From Desulfotruncus alcoholivorax DSM 16058 (GTDB lineage: Bacteria > Bacillota > Desulfotomaculia > Desulfotomaculales > Desulfallaceae): 64,000 bases of DNA. Of the stretch, positions 1 to 9,214 are shown one piece after another. The notes beneath the pieces are model-generated. The model ran no database searches, had not been told where the DNA came from, and saw only the letters and a list, made by a program, of their open reading frames with translations. Each line of letters begins with the position of its first letter. The first letter of the stretch is position 1. A program made the position numbers and the translations under genes. Where the stretch lies: positions 62,001-126,000 of the forward strand of contig NZ_AUMW01000001.1 of the NCBI RefSeq assembly GCF_000430885.1, written 5' to 3'.

Positions 1-539
1 TGTTTATCCTCCCGGAAAAAATTTGTTTCAATAGACATTACACTGTCATCATCCGGCCTGCCCATGGCAACAACCAGCGTGGTAAAAATAGCTGCCAGCA
101 TGTCAAAGGCAAAAATGGGGACCGAGGTATTTATACGCAGCTGGGTAAAATCACTTATAGCCGAAACAAAAGCGCCCGTTAAAATATTACCTATTTCGTT
201 GATTATAGAGGTTGCCATTTCATCCAGTTCCACAGTTGTACCTTCTTCAAGGCCCATTAACATGTCCACCAGGCGGTAAGTGCTTGATTCATTAAATATA
301 TAAAAAACCAGTCCGTTAATATCACCATCCAGTTCGAGACTAACACAGGACACCAGTTCCTCGTATCCTCCAATGAGTTCGATTACTTTCTCTAAGGATA
401 CAAAGTCGGCATGTGGAACACCCATATCAATTTTCCTGTCCAGCATTTCAGCCAGTGAGGTTGCAGCATGGCCCAATCCGATATTGCTGATTTCCTGTAA
501 GGCATCGATTTGCAATTCGGAAAAACTCTTATCTTTCAT
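1..539 (-). CDS. cheC: CheC, CheY-P phosphatase (3' end outside the window)
   Basis: CheC dephosphorylates CheY-P and works with CheD in the adaptation feedback of Firmicutes chemotaxis. About 179 residues are readable from an ATG at 539; the gene runs off the left edge. Both pseudo-symmetric active-site halves are visible as E..N pairs: E16/N19 in a QEISNIGLGHAA context and E115/N118 in a NEIGNILTGA context, which identifies CheC rather than CheX or the SpoA-bearing FliY. It is the last visible gene of the fla/che operon, 30 nt after cheR. The name is secure; the C-terminal end is unseen. Confidence 0.93.
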   Translation of the reverse strand, partial: MKDKSFSELQIDALQEISNIGLGHAATSLAEMLDRKIDMGVPHADFVSLEKVIELIGGYEELVSCVSLELDGDINGLVFYIFNESSTYRLVDMLMGLEEGTTVELDEMATSIINEIGNILTGAFVSAISDFTQLRINTSVPIFAFDMLAAIFTTLVVAMGRPDDDSVMSIETNFFREDK

Positions 540-569
540 TTAATCAACCCTTTCATAGACCAACCTCTT

Positions 570-1337
570 TCAATTTGTTTTTTTGTAAAAACATGGTGAA
601 AGCTTTTCGTAACCCAATTCCTTATAGTTAAATATCATCTCACTGCCTCCAATGAATAATATCCCGTTGGGATTCAACGACAGGTGAAATTTTTTATAGA
701 TCAAGTCCTGTGCTTCTCTTGTAAAATATATGGTTACATTACGGCAGACAATCAAATCATAATTTTTTGGATACTCATCATGTAGCAAATCATGGTAACG
801 GAAAGAAACCTTCTTTTTAATTATGTCCTTTAACGCATATAAATCACCTTGCGCATCAAAAAAACGCAGCAGTCTTTCAGGACTGACATTTTTTAAACCG
901 TCGCGGTTATATTTTGCCTGCATAGCTTTGTTTAGAATTTGCCGGTCAATATCTGTGGCATCGATGCTGCTCTTTCCTGAAAGCCCCATCTCTTCAAGCA
1001 TAATGGCAATGGAATAGGGCTCGGAACCGTTGGAACAGGCGGCGCTCCATATTCTAACCAGTTGCCGGTCTTTAAACAAATCTTTGAGATGCTGCTGCAG
1101 TTCGATAAAACGGTGGGGGTCCCTGAAAAATTCAGAAACGTTTATCGTCAAGTGATCCAAAAGTTTTTCGTATTCATCACGCTTTTGGGTAATTTGGCGA
1201 AACAGTTCTTCGTAATCTTTTAATTTAAGCTTGACTATGTAGGCATCCAGCCTTCGTTTTAGTTGTTTTTCCTTATAGCTGTTCAAGTCCAACCGAAAAG
1301 CCGCCATAACTTTTGCTTTAAATTCCTCAAAATGCAA
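570..1337 (-). CDS. cheR: CheR chemoreceptor methyltransferase
   Basis: SAM-dependent methyltransferase that methylates glutamates of chemoreceptors during adaptation; it opposes CheB, encoded at 51.4-52.5 kb. At 255 aa it has the usual family length. Residues 1-75 are the helical N-terminal domain; the SAM-binding motif WSAACSNGSEPYSIAI follows near residue 98, and a DLIVCRNVTIYF motif near residue 195 is typical of the CheR catalytic domain. It lies immediately after cheD (start at 1337, cheD stop at 1338), so the two are likely translationally coupled. No C-terminal TPR extension is present. Confidence 0.95.
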   Translation of the reverse strand: MHFEEFKAKVMAAFRLDLNSYKEKQLKRRLDAYIVKLKLKDYEELFRQITQKRDEYEKLLDHLTINVSEFFRDPHRFIELQQHLKDLFKDRQLVRIWSAACSNGSEPYSIAIMLEEMGLSGKSSIDATDIDRQILNKAMQAKYNRDGLKNVSPERLLRFFDAQGDLYALKDIIKKKVSFRYHDLLHDEYPKNYDLIVCRNVTIYFTREAQDLIYKKFHLSLNPNGILFIGGSEMIFNYKELGYEKLSPCFYKKTN

Positions 1338-1838
1338 TCAGATCACCTTAATGTCCTTTCCTATTGTCCGGATCAAAACTTCGCCAGTTGCCGTATTCAG
1401 GTACATCGTTCTACCTTTATTGCCGCCGACCTCTTCAGCTGCAATCCTAATGGTTATTTCCTTTAAAATTTTACGGGACATTTCGATATTCCTTTCCCCA
1501 ATGTTAAATAACTGTTTTTTATCAGCACCGGTGAACATCTGTGCCCCTCCCACCAGTTTGGCGATTAACCTGCTTTGTCCCGCCCCCTGTCTGACCAGGT
1601 CCTTGATGATTAAAGGTATCCCCAGGTCGGCATACTTTTCCGGTTTGACCACCTTGGTAAATTCCCTGCTGTTGGGCAGCATTATATGCAAGAGGCCGCC
1701 TATTTTAGTTATTGGATCCCAAAGGCTCACTCCGACGCAGGATCCCAATCCAAGTGTCACCAAACGGTAGGGACTTAAAGCGATTTTGTACTCTCCAATT
1801 CCCACATGTATGTCGCTGACACTTCTTGATAAATCCAT
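1338..1838 (-). CDS. cheD: CheD chemoreceptor glutamine deamidase
   Basis: CheD deamidates specific receptor glutamines and exchanges partners between receptors and CheC. The 166-aa protein shows the catalytic Cys in GLGSCVGV (C34) and the catalytic His in GGLLHIMLP (H51), both where the family has them, plus a conserved AKLVGGAQMF segment. It sits between flgG and cheR, spaced 18 nt and 0 nt, in the distal part of the fla/che operon. Start ATG at 1838 gives the standard N-terminus. Confidence 0.95.
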   Translation of the reverse strand: MDLSRSVSDIHVGIGEYKIALSPYRLVTLGLGSCVGVSLWDPITKIGGLLHIMLPNSREFTKVVKPEKYADLGIPLIIKDLVRQGAGQSRLIAKLVGGAQMFTGADKKQLFNIGERNIEMSRKILKEITIRIAAEEVGGNKGRTMYLNTATGEVLIRTIGKDIKVI

Positions 1839-1856
1839 TCGATCACCTAACTTCGC

Positions 1857-2636
1857 TTACTTTTGCAAATTGTTGGCAATACTCCACATTTGATCGGCTG
1901 TATTAATAGATTTGGCGTTTAGCTGAAAAGACCTTTGTCCCTCGATCAGAGATTGCACTTCCAAGACAAGGTCGACATTGGAACCTTCCAGGTAGCTCTG
2001 CAAAATTCTATTTGGATTATTGTCGCCAGGCGTTATAGTTTCCGGTTCCCCGCTGGCATCAGATTGTTTAAACATATTATTGCCAGATGCTTCCAGCAGT
2101 TCAGGTCTGGGAAACACCGCCAGTTCAATTTGGCCTATTTCCTGCTTGTTTCCTTCCCTGTCCTTGCAAGTAACCAGACCTGTTTCGTCGATGACAAGGT
2201 CCGTAAATCCCGCCGGCAGTTCATTATCCAGCAGCACATAGCCCTCGCTGCTTTTGATTTTGCCATCCGAGTCAAGCTTAAAACTTCCGTCCCGGGTATA
2301 AAATACTTCCCCGTCTGCACGGGTCAACTTAAAAAAGCCGTCACCTTCTATAGCCAGGTCTAAATCTCTTCCCGTACTAATCATATTACCCTGGGAAAAA
2401 CTGCGATTTATTGAGCTAATTTTGGCTCCGCCGCCCTGGTTTGATTGTGCTGCAGCATCCGGCACAACAGGCATACCCTGCGCCGTCACCTGCTGTCTTA
2501 ATAATTCATTAAAGCTGGCGGTTTGACACTTGTAACCTATAGTGTCGAGGTTGGCGATATTGTTTCCGGTAACATCCATTTTCTGCATCTGGGCGGCCAT
2601 CCCGGTCATTCCGTTGTACAGTGCTTTAATCAACAA
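1857..2636 (-). CDS. flgG: Flagellar basal-body rod protein FlgG (FlhP-like)
   Basis: Distal rod component of the axial flagellar structure. The 259-aa protein has the N-terminal flagellar rod motif (NNIANLDTIGYK near residue 27), a central FlgG-type domain with EGDGFFKL and YTRDGSFKLDSDG, and the C-terminal helix (SLIEGQRSFQLNAKSINTAD) that packs in the axial core. It is one of two adjacent FlgF/FlgG-type genes, arranged like flhO-flhP of Bacillus subtilis. The 152-nt gap before it holds a palindromic repeat. Which of the two is the true distal rod cannot be fixed from sequence alone; the second position suggests FlgG. Confidence 0.88.
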   Translation of the reverse strand: MLIKALYNGMTGMAAQMQKMDVTGNNIANLDTIGYKCQTASFNELLRQQVTAQGMPVVPDAAAQSNQGGGAKISSINRSFSQGNMISTGRDLDLAIEGDGFFKLTRADGEVFYTRDGSFKLDSDGKIKSSEGYVLLDNELPAGFTDLVIDETGLVTCKDREGNKQEIGQIELAVFPRPELLEASGNNMFKQSDASGEPETITPGDNNPNRILQSYLEGSNVDLVLEVQSLIEGQRSFQLNAKSINTADQMWSIANNLQK

Positions 2637-2691
2637 CTATCCCTCCCAATGGGCTTATAATTCTTAATGTTAGGTAACTATTCAGCTAAAC

Positions 2692-2781
2692 GGGCGGACA
2701 GGGTCGTCCGCCCCTATGATCTCACCAATCTTCCAAAGCAAGTATGTTTACTGAGTGACCTTCGACCTTAGACTGAATAGC
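2692..2781. repeat. Dispersed palindromic element, copy A
   Basis: The intergenic gap between the two rod genes holds a hairpin, GGGCGGAC-AGGGTC-GTCCGCCC at 2692-2713, followed by about 70 nt that align with copy 61721-61815. Shared blocks are the run around TCCAAARCAAGT and the end CTGAATAGCTAC/CTAAATAGTTGC. A related hairpin alone is at 51328-51349. It looks like a REP or MITE-type non-coding repeat; no transposase is nearby. Confidence 0.75.
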
Positions 2782-2788
2782 TACAATG

Positions 2789-3565
2789 CTATTTTACAAC
2801 GCCGACTTTGCTGATAGCCATTCCCAACATGCTGTCCTGGGCCTGGATAATTTTCTGCCCGGTTTCGTATGCCCTGGCCGCGGTAACCATATCAACAGTT
2901 TCTTGAACCGGATCCACGTTGGCACTTTCCAAAGAACGCTGTACCAACCCCGGATTAACATCTATTGCCGGCTCTATATCATTAGCCTGATAAAGGTTTC
3001 CACCCACCCGGTCAAGTTTTGACCGGTCACTAAATGTAGCTATCGAAAAATTATCGATCACTTGCCCATTCTCAGTAATTGCCCCAAGCTCGTCAACACT
3101 CATTTTATCAATGGAATTTATCTGAATTGGACCACCCTCGCCCATAACCCTGTACCCTTCACCGGTGACAAGGTAGCCTTCTTGATCCAGCTTAAAATTA
3201 CCGTTCCTGGTATAATAAATCTTGCTTTCATCATTTGGATCCACTACAGTGAAAAAGCCGTCACCCTTTAAGGCAAAATCCGTTGGAGTTCCGGTTTCGC
3301 GAATCGTACCTGCTGTAAAGTCTTTTACCACCTGTTGAACAGCCACTCCCTGGTTGGATTCCCCCAATACCGACCTCCCGGACATGCCGGGTAAAGGACC
3401 GTCCTGCCGGGTACTTAGCTGAATTAAGCTGGGAAAGGGTACCGCTAAAACTTTATCTTTTTTATATCCGGGCACACTGATATTAGCAAGGTTATTAGAG
3501 GTGGTATCCAAGCGGAGCATTTGCAGATTCATACCTGCCGCAGTAGAGTATATCCCCCTGATCAT
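2789..3565 (-). CDS. flgF: Flagellar rod protein FlgF/FlgG family (FlhO-like)
   Basis: Proximal or distal rod subunit, 258 aa. It has the N-terminal rod motif (NNLANISVPGYKKD near residue 28), the central KGDGFFTVVDPND and YYTRNGNFKLDQEG blocks and the C-terminal axial helix (TVDMVTAARAYETGQKIIQAQD). The start overlaps the 3' end of sigD by 4 nt, so the two are coupled. The pair order (this gene, then FlgG) matches flhO-flhP. It could equally be labelled FlgG; the family is certain, the paralogue name less so. Confidence 0.85.
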   Translation of the reverse strand: MIRGIYSTAAGMNLQMLRLDTTSNNLANISVPGYKKDKVLAVPFPSLIQLSTRQDGPLPGMSGRSVLGESNQGVAVQQVVKDFTAGTIRETGTPTDFALKGDGFFTVVDPNDESKIYYTRNGNFKLDQEGYLVTGEGYRVMGEGGPIQINSIDKMSVDELGAITENGQVIDNFSIATFSDRSKLDRVGGNLYQANDIEPAIDVNPGLVQRSLESANVDPVQETVDMVTAARAYETGQKIIQAQDSMLGMAISKVGVVK

Positions 3566-4335
3566 ACCCTAACTCCTTTCTTGTTTATGGCATCGCCATT
3601 AATTTTTAAAAGTGTATCCCTTAATTTTTGCAGGGCCTTGGCATGTAACTGGCAAACCCTTGATTCCGTAACATCTAAAACACAGCCGATTTCCTTTAAA
3701 GTCATTTCTTCCTGGTAATAAAGGGCAAGCACCAGGCGGTCTCTTTCCGGCAGCTGCTTAATTGCTTCAACCAGTGTTTCTTGCTCATTTCTTTCAGTTA
3801 TAACAGCCAGCGGGTCGGGGCTGTTGGGGTCGCTGATAGTATCAGCCAAAACCGACTCATTTTCTTTTCCGGCAGGATCGTCAAGTGAAACAGGGAATGC
3901 ACTGTAATATTCCGCAGCAAGTTTTCGGATGTCCGCGTGCTCCATTCCCATTACCCGGGCTAAGTCACCTTCATCGTTGTTAGTGCCATTTTGCTGCAGT
4001 TTTTCCCTGGCCTGGTTCAACTTGCTGAACTTTTGCCACTTACTCCTGGGTACCCAGTTTTGTTTTCTAATTTCATCCAAGATAGCCCCCCGGATCCTGG
4101 TGTAAGCATAATTCTTAAAAGCAGTCCCCAGCTTTTGATCAAATTTATCAATAGCGTCAAGCAAGCCGATAACCCCGTATCCTTCCAGGTCCTCCTGGGT
4201 CATGAACGGCGGCGCTGCCATAATCAGCCTACCGGCGAGATATTTTACCAAGCCCAGGTGTTTAATGATCAGTTTATCTCTGTCTGCGGGATCACGCGTT
4301 TTGTTATAACGTTCCCATAAATCCTGGCCTGCCAA
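3562..4335 (-). CDS. fliA: Flagellar sigma factor SigD/FliA (sigma-28)
   Basis: RNA polymerase sigma factor for late flagellar, chemotaxis and motor genes. The 257-aa protein has sigma region 2 (DLEGYGVIGLLDAIDKFD near residue 50, then FKNYAYTRIRGAILDEIRKQ, including the FliA-specific GAILDE run), region 3 and region 4 (YYQEEMTLKEIGCVLDVTESRVCQLHAKAL near residue 205). FliA/SigD-type promoters are visible in this window before flgM, flagellin, fliD and fapA, so its targets are at hand. The anti-sigma factor FlgM is encoded at 50.9-51.2 kb. It follows the PilZ gene after 12 nt. Confidence 0.96.
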   Translation of the reverse strand: MAGQDLWERYNKTRDPADRDKLIIKHLGLVKYLAGRLIMAAPPFMTQEDLEGYGVIGLLDAIDKFDQKLGTAFKNYAYTRIRGAILDEIRKQNWVPRSKWQKFSKLNQAREKLQQNGTNNDEGDLARVMGMEHADIRKLAAEYYSAFPVSLDDPAGKENESVLADTISDPNSPDPLAVITERNEQETLVEAIKQLPERDRLVLALYYQEEMTLKEIGCVLDVTESRVCQLHAKALQKLRDTLLKINGDAINKKGVRV

Positions 4336-4347
4336 TTGATCACCCCG

Positions 4348-5013
4348 CTAACGAAGGCGTTTTTGCCGGGCCATTTTTTCAAAAACAAAGCGTACTATTT
4401 TATCTTCCTGGCTGAGGCTGATATCTTCAAATTTAATCCCTAAATGATAAACCTCTCGGTTAGGATCTACTTTAACACACCTGACCACCACTGATTTAAT
4501 CTCCAACAACTCCGGCCGGTTTTTTAAAGGTAAAGAAATCACCAGCAAAATCTTGGTGCCCGGCTCAATTTTCTCGCGCGTCAGCAGCTTCATCCCACCG
4601 CCACTTAAATCCACGGTAGTTGTTTTTTTATATGCGGCCTTTTTATTTTTTTCTTTCTCTTCCTCTTCAAGTACAGCGTACTCAACATCAATGATCACCG
4701 GCAGGCGAACGTGGCTCCGCTGTTGCACCCTGTTTATTTTTTGCGGGTAATCAAGCCGGTAAAGCTTGATGTTGTCATTTATTTCACCTACCACGTTTGT
4801 ATCAAAGATAAAACTTGAGTTTTCTGAAAAAAAACGGACAGCAACTTGTTCATTTCTACGTAGCACCAGCGGGATTTCTTTTAAAAAAGGCATAATTATA
4901 TGTATATAACCGGCGCGAATATCCTGAATGCCCGAATTATACCACTCTTTGCCGTCTTTTCTTCTAACCTGAATCTTTTGGCCTATCTTTAGAGGTATTT
5001 TTTCAGCCAACAA
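4348..5013 (-). CDS. PilZ-domain c-di-GMP receptor, YcgR/YpfA-like flagellar brake
   Basis: A 221-aa protein with an N-terminal YcgR-type beta domain (residues 1-90) and a C-terminal PilZ domain. The two c-di-GMP contact motifs are intact: RSHVR at 99-103 (RxxxR) and DLSGGG at 135-140 (DxSxxG). YcgR/YpfA proteins bind c-di-GMP and slow or stop the flagellar motor. An unusual lysine/glutamate-rich insert (EEEEKEKNKKAAYKK, about 116-130) separates the motifs. It lies between flhG and sigD, spaced 14 and 12 nt, so it is in the same operon whose leader carries a c-di-GMP riboswitch. Confidence 0.9.
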   Translation of the reverse strand: MLAEKIPLKIGQKIQVRRKDGKEWYNSGIQDIRAGYIHIIMPFLKEIPLVLRRNEQVAVRFFSENSSFIFDTNVVGEINDNIKLYRLDYPQKINRVQQRSHVRLPVIIDVEYAVLEEEEKEKNKKAAYKKTTTVDLSGGGMKLLTREKIEPGTKILLVISLPLKNRPELLEIKSVVVRCVKVDPNREVYHLGIKFEDISLSQEDKIVRFVFEKMARQKRLR

Positions 5014-5027
5014 TACACCCTCCCAAA

Positions 5028-5909
5028 TTATCTAAACAACCTGCTCAACTTGCTGATAAAACCCCGCAATCCTCTTTCCTCCGCAGCCGGCAGTTCCCTG
5101 TTCAACAGTGATAAAGCTATTTTCTTAACTGCTTCCGACGCGGGGGAATAAGGATTGGCCAGTATAAAAGGCTTTTGGTTTTTAACTGATTTAATGACAA
5201 ATTTATCATAAACTATATCACCCAAATAATTGGCCTTAATATTTAAATACTTATCCACAACAGTCTTTAACCTGTAAGCAGTATCAGATGTCTCACTTTC
5301 GTTATTTGACTGGTTGACCACAAAATAAACATCCCTATGTAAATTAAACTTATCCAGCACTTTGATCAGCCCATAAGCATCAGTCAACGAGGTCGGCTCC
5401 GGGGTAACCACGACCAAAACATCATCGGCGGAAGCGCAGAAAGCAAGCACTTCTTTGGCTATACCAGCCCCGGTATCGATAATGACAAAATCGGCCATCC
5501 GGTCCAATTGTTCAAGTCCGTTTACCAACCTGGAATGCTGTTCAGCGGTAAGATTAGCCAGCTCAAGAAAGCCTGACCCGCCCGGTATAATTTTTATCCC
5601 ACCCGGCCCGGGAAAAAGTATCTTTTCCATGGCCCGATTGTTAAATATGTGGTCATAAAGGGTTACCGCCGGTGCTATTCCCAGCAAAATTTCCACATTG
5701 GCCAGGCCCAGGTCGGCATCAAAAACAATTACCCGCTGCCCCAGCTGAGCCAGAGCAATAGCTAAGTTAACCGATATATTAGTTTTGCCCACACCGCCTT
5801 TACCGCTGGTTACGGCAATTATCCGAGCTCCGGGCCCGGCACTTGGCGTTGGAGCCTCAAACGGCGGGTCTCCGAACTGTTTGAAAGTATTACGCTTGAA
5901 AATCCTCAT
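5028..5909 (-). CDS. flhG: FlhG (YlxH/MinD-like) flagellar-number ATPase
   Basis: MinD/ParA-type ATPase that partners with FlhF to set flagellar number and place. The deviant Walker A SGKGGVGKTN lies about 38 residues in, with FDADLGLANVEILLG (the Walker A' aspartate region) and FVIIDTGAGI (Walker B) following; the C-terminal LLNRELP..LSRLF helix resembles a MinD-type amphipathic membrane anchor. I chose ATG 5909 (MRIFKRNTF); in-frame TTG codons at 5912 and 5927 are alternatives because a GGGAG sits upstream at moderate distance. It overlaps the end of flhF by 20 nt. Confidence 0.93.
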   Translation of the reverse strand: MRIFKRNTFKQFGDPPFEAPTPSAGPGARIIAVTSGKGGVGKTNISVNLAIALAQLGQRVIVFDADLGLANVEILLGIAPAVTLYDHIFNNRAMEKILFPGPGGIKIIPGGSGFLELANLTAEQHSRLVNGLEQLDRMADFVIIDTGAGIAKEVLAFCASADDVLVVVTPEPTSLTDAYGLIKVLDKFNLHRDVYFVVNQSNNESETSDTAYRLKTVVDKYLNIKANYLGDIVYDKFVIKSVKNQKPFILANPYSPASEAVKKIALSLLNRELPAAEERGLRGFISKLSRLFR

Positions 5910-7107
5910 CAAGTACAACGCTCCCAAGGATTATTTCCGCAAAACGCCTGGGGTTTATGCGCTCAATGTCGTCTGGAACATTTTGCCCGTTGCTTGTAAA
6001 AGCGACAGGTACGCCGGTGTTGCAAACAATATTTAACATGGATCCATAGGAATCGGTTTCATCAATTTTGGTCATGATAATTTTGTTGTAACCCAAGGTT
6101 TTAAAATCACTGGCTATTCTAATAAGATCACGATTCTTTGTTGCCGAGCTCAGTACTAAATATATATTCTGTAGCTCCTTTACAGCGCCAAGAAATGTTT
6201 GCAGCTCCAGAACCTGGCTTCTCACTCTTGAAGGGCGGCCTTCCGTATCTATAAAAATGTAATCCTTATCTTTATGTGACTCTACTGCACGAGCCAACTC
6301 AGCCGGAGTCATCACTACATCAACCGGCACATTTAAAATATTACCATAAAAATTTAATTTTTCCATAGCTCCAAATCGTTGATTAAAACCAGCTATTAAG
6401 GCGACTTCTTTTTTCTCTATAATTTTGTATCTGGTTGCCAGCTTGACCAAAGAAAGCGTTTTTCCCACTCCTGTCGGTCCGATAAATGAAAAAACTTTAG
6501 CTCTGTTTTCTGTGTTATATGCCGGCTTTAACAAATCAATTAATTTTGCTTTTAAGTGGACTTTAAAAATTTCTTCGTTAGTAACCTCATCGCTTTTTAG
6601 ATCAAAATCCTCAAAAATCAACTCGGTGATAGTATCATTAATTTCCATCCGGCGAAATATCTTTTTCCATTTTCCAATTAAACCGTTATCCAATTCCTCG
6701 CCCCCCTTTTCCAGTTCCTGACGCAGGATAATTTTAAACCATGCATTATCTTCTTCATTATATACAGGCAAAATCGGCTCCGGTAATTTGGAGGGAACAA
6801 TATTGCCGGGAATCACTCTTTGGGGCATAGTACTTTCATTTTGTGGTTTAAAGGAAATTGTTCGCACCGTGCTATCAGATATAAATTTTGGCTGGCTATC
6901 TTCTATTTCGTTTTTATATTCAGTAAAGTTTACCGGTATATCATCAACTGCCGCGGTAACTTCAACTTTCCGGTGGCCAAACAACTGCTTAACATTTCTT
7001 ATCGGTTCCTTGGCGGCATTAATGATTACAGCATCCTCACCAAATTCCAACCTGATTTGCTCCATTGCCTGCTGCATATCATCGGCTAAAAATTTCTTAA
7101 CTTTCAT
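5890..7107 (-). CDS. flhF: FlhF, SRP-type GTPase for flagellar placement
   Basis: Third SRP GTPase, which marks the site of new flagella. The reading frame is open further upstream, but the ATG at 7107 gives the conserved FlhF start MKVKKFLADDMQQAM and an 11-nt overlap with the flhA stop. A basic/proline linker (about residues 60-130) precedes the NG domain: P-loop GPTGVGKTLSLVKLA (G1), DTEGRPSR in place of DTAGR (G3) and TKIDET (G4). The glutamate in DTEGR replaces the more common Ala, a small oddity. FlhG follows directly and is its expected GTPase-activating partner. Confidence 0.94.
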   Translation of the reverse strand: MKVKKFLADDMQQAMEQIRLEFGEDAVIINAAKEPIRNVKQLFGHRKVEVTAAVDDIPVNFTEYKNEIEDSQPKFISDSTVRTISFKPQNESTMPQRVIPGNIVPSKLPEPILPVYNEEDNAWFKIILRQELEKGGEELDNGLIGKWKKIFRRMEINDTITELIFEDFDLKSDEVTNEEIFKVHLKAKLIDLLKPAYNTENRAKVFSFIGPTGVGKTLSLVKLATRYKIIEKKEVALIAGFNQRFGAMEKLNFYGNILNVPVDVVMTPAELARAVESHKDKDYIFIDTEGRPSRVRSQVLELQTFLGAVKELQNIYLVLSSATKNRDLIRIASDFKTLGYNKIIMTKIDETDSYGSMLNIVCNTGVPVAFTSNGQNVPDDIERINPRRFAEIILGSVVLDEDFQA

Positions 7108-9178
7108 CCATGACCACCGTCCCCACCGCTTCAATTTCTATCTCGGGAATAATTTCGTTTAAGGACAAAACAGCAGTTGAAGGCATTTGCCTGGCTAGAA
7201 ACCGCTTGAGCGGCAGCCGCAAGCGTGGTGAGCATAATAATACCGGTGTGTAACCTTTACCAACCGCCTTATCCACGGTATCTGCGATTTTTTCCAGCAC
7301 CCGCCGGGCCAACTGCGGTTCCAGCACAGGGTAAGGTCCCAACTGGGTGGGCTGAACTGAGTCGGCCATCATCTTTTCCAGCTTTGGGTGCAGGGTTATT
7401 ACCTGAAGCTTGTTATCTGCATTGAGCAAGCTCCGGCAAATGCTCCTGGCCAGTGCTGCCCGCACATGTTCGATTAAGAAGTCGGGGTCTTTGTTAATCC
7501 GGGCTCCGTCGCCCAAAGCTTCAAGGATGGATATAATATCCCGGATATTGACATTCTCTTTTAGTAAACTTTGTAAAACCTTCTGCACTTCACCCACCGA
7601 CATCAAATCCGGCACCAGTTCTTCCACCACAGCGGGGTTGCTTTGCTTAACCACGTCCAGCAGTTCTTTAACGTCTTGGCGGCCAAGCAATTCGTGGGAA
7701 TATTTTTTTATAAACTCGGTCAGGTGGGTAACCAGAACCGTTGAGCAATCAACCACAGTCAGCCCGTCCATTTCCGCCTGCTCCCGTTTATCCTCGGTAA
7801 TCCACCAGGCGGGGAGTCCGAAGGTGGGTTCGGTGGTTGGTATACCTGATATAACCACATCCTGACCGGTTGGATTTAACGCCAATAAGTGGGAAGGCAT
7901 TAATTCTCCACCGTCGATTTCCTCACCACGTATTTTAAACACATACCTGTTCGGCGGCAGCTGCAGGTTATCCCTGATGCGTATTGGTCTTACATACAAG
8001 CCCAATTCTGATGCTGTTTGACGGCGAACAACAGTCAGCCTCTGTAAAAGGTCACCGCCTGATTTATCATCAGCCATAGTAATTAAGTTGTAGCCGATTT
8101 CTATCTGCAGCGGGTCCGTCTCCAGCAGTTGCAGCACATTTTCAGGTTCGCGCTGCTCCTGGACTTGTTTTTTGGCTTCTTCTTCCCGGGACTGAATTAT
8201 CTTTTGTTGTTGCTCTTTCAATAAACTGTAACCAAGAAAACCGGCGCAACCGGACAGGGTAAAAAACACCAAACCGGGCATTGCCGGAATGAAACCAATA
8301 ATTAACAAGATGCCGGCTACGATAAACAATATCTTGGGGAAATTCAAAAATTGCCTGGTCAGGTCGGTACCGAAGCTTGCATCGGTGGTGGCCCTGGTTA
8401 CAAGAATACCTGATGCAGTGGATATGAGTACCGCCGGGATTTGCGAAACCAAACCGTCCCCAATCGTCAGGATAGTGTAGGTTTGCAGGGATTCGGTAAC
8501 TCCCATGCCTTTTTGCAGCACCCCGATGGTTATCCCGCCGATGATATTGATAACGCAAATAACAATGCCGGCAATGGCATCCCCCCGCACGAACTTGCTG
8601 GCACCGTCCATGGCTCCGAAAAAATCAGCTTCCCGCTGCAGTTTACGGCGCCGTTCCCGGGCCTCTTCCTCGCTGATCAGACCACTGTTAAATTCGGCAT
8701 CGATACTCATCTGCTTACCCGGCATAGCGTCCAAGGTAAAGCGGGCACTCACTTCCGAAACCCTGCCGGAACCGCTGGTAATAACTACGAATTGGATAAC
8801 CGTAATAATAATAAAAACAATCGCGCCGACAACATAGTTGCCACCCACCACAAACTGGCCGAAGGCATTGATAATCTTGCCGGCCTGGGCTTCACCCAGT
8901 ATCAGCCGGGTGGAAGAAATATTTAAAGAAAGCCTGTAAAGTGTGGTAACAAGCAGTAACGACGGGAATACCGAAAATTGCAGCGGCTCGGTGGTAAACA
9001 TGGTAATGAGAATTATCAACAGTGAAACAGTGATGCTGACAGTTAGAAAAAGATCAAGCGCCAGCGGCGGCAATGGGATAATAATCAGCAGCACTATACC
9101 CAAGATGGCGGCCGCCACCAATAAATCCGTATTCTTTTTAAACTGACGCCCCACTTCTGCCCTGGTAAAAGAAGCCAC
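7097..9178 (-). CDS. flhA: FlhA, flagellar type III export gate protein
   Basis: Largest export-gate component, 693 aa, the usual length. Residues 17-310 carry eight predicted membrane spans; between spans 4 and 5 lies the FHIPEP-type cytoplasmic loop (SARFTLDAMPGKQMSIDAEFNSG), the signature of the family. The C-terminal 370 residues form the soluble docking domain for chaperone-substrate pairs and include a long, charged QQQKIIQSREEEAKKQ linker. It lies between flhB and flhF, in the order usual for Firmicutes. Confidence 0.97.
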   Translation of the reverse strand: MASFTRAEVGRQFKKNTDLLVAAAILGIVLLIIIPLPPLALDLFLTVSITVSLLIILITMFTTEPLQFSVFPSLLLVTTLYRLSLNISSTRLILGEAQAGKIINAFGQFVVGGNYVVGAIVFIIITVIQFVVITSGSGRVSEVSARFTLDAMPGKQMSIDAEFNSGLISEEEARERRRKLQREADFFGAMDGASKFVRGDAIAGIVICVINIIGGITIGVLQKGMGVTESLQTYTILTIGDGLVSQIPAVLISTASGILVTRATTDASFGTDLTRQFLNFPKILFIVAGILLIIGFIPAMPGLVFFTLSGCAGFLGYSLLKEQQQKIIQSREEEAKKQVQEQREPENVLQLLETDPLQIEIGYNLITMADDKSGGDLLQRLTVVRRQTASELGLYVRPIRIRDNLQLPPNRYVFKIRGEEIDGGELMPSHLLALNPTGQDVVISGIPTTEPTFGLPAWWITEDKREQAEMDGLTVVDCSTVLVTHLTEFIKKYSHELLGRQDVKELLDVVKQSNPAVVEELVPDLMSVGEVQKVLQSLLKENVNIRDIISILEALGDGARINKDPDFLIEHVRAALARSICRSLLNADNKLQVITLHPKLEKMMADSVQPTQLGPYPVLEPQLARRVLEKIADTVDKAVGKGYTPVLLCSPRLRLPLKRFLARQMPSTAVLSLNEIIPEIEIEAVGTVVMDES

Positions 9179-9214
9179 TGTTCTCTCCTCTTTCGTAAGG
9201 AAATTAATAACTAT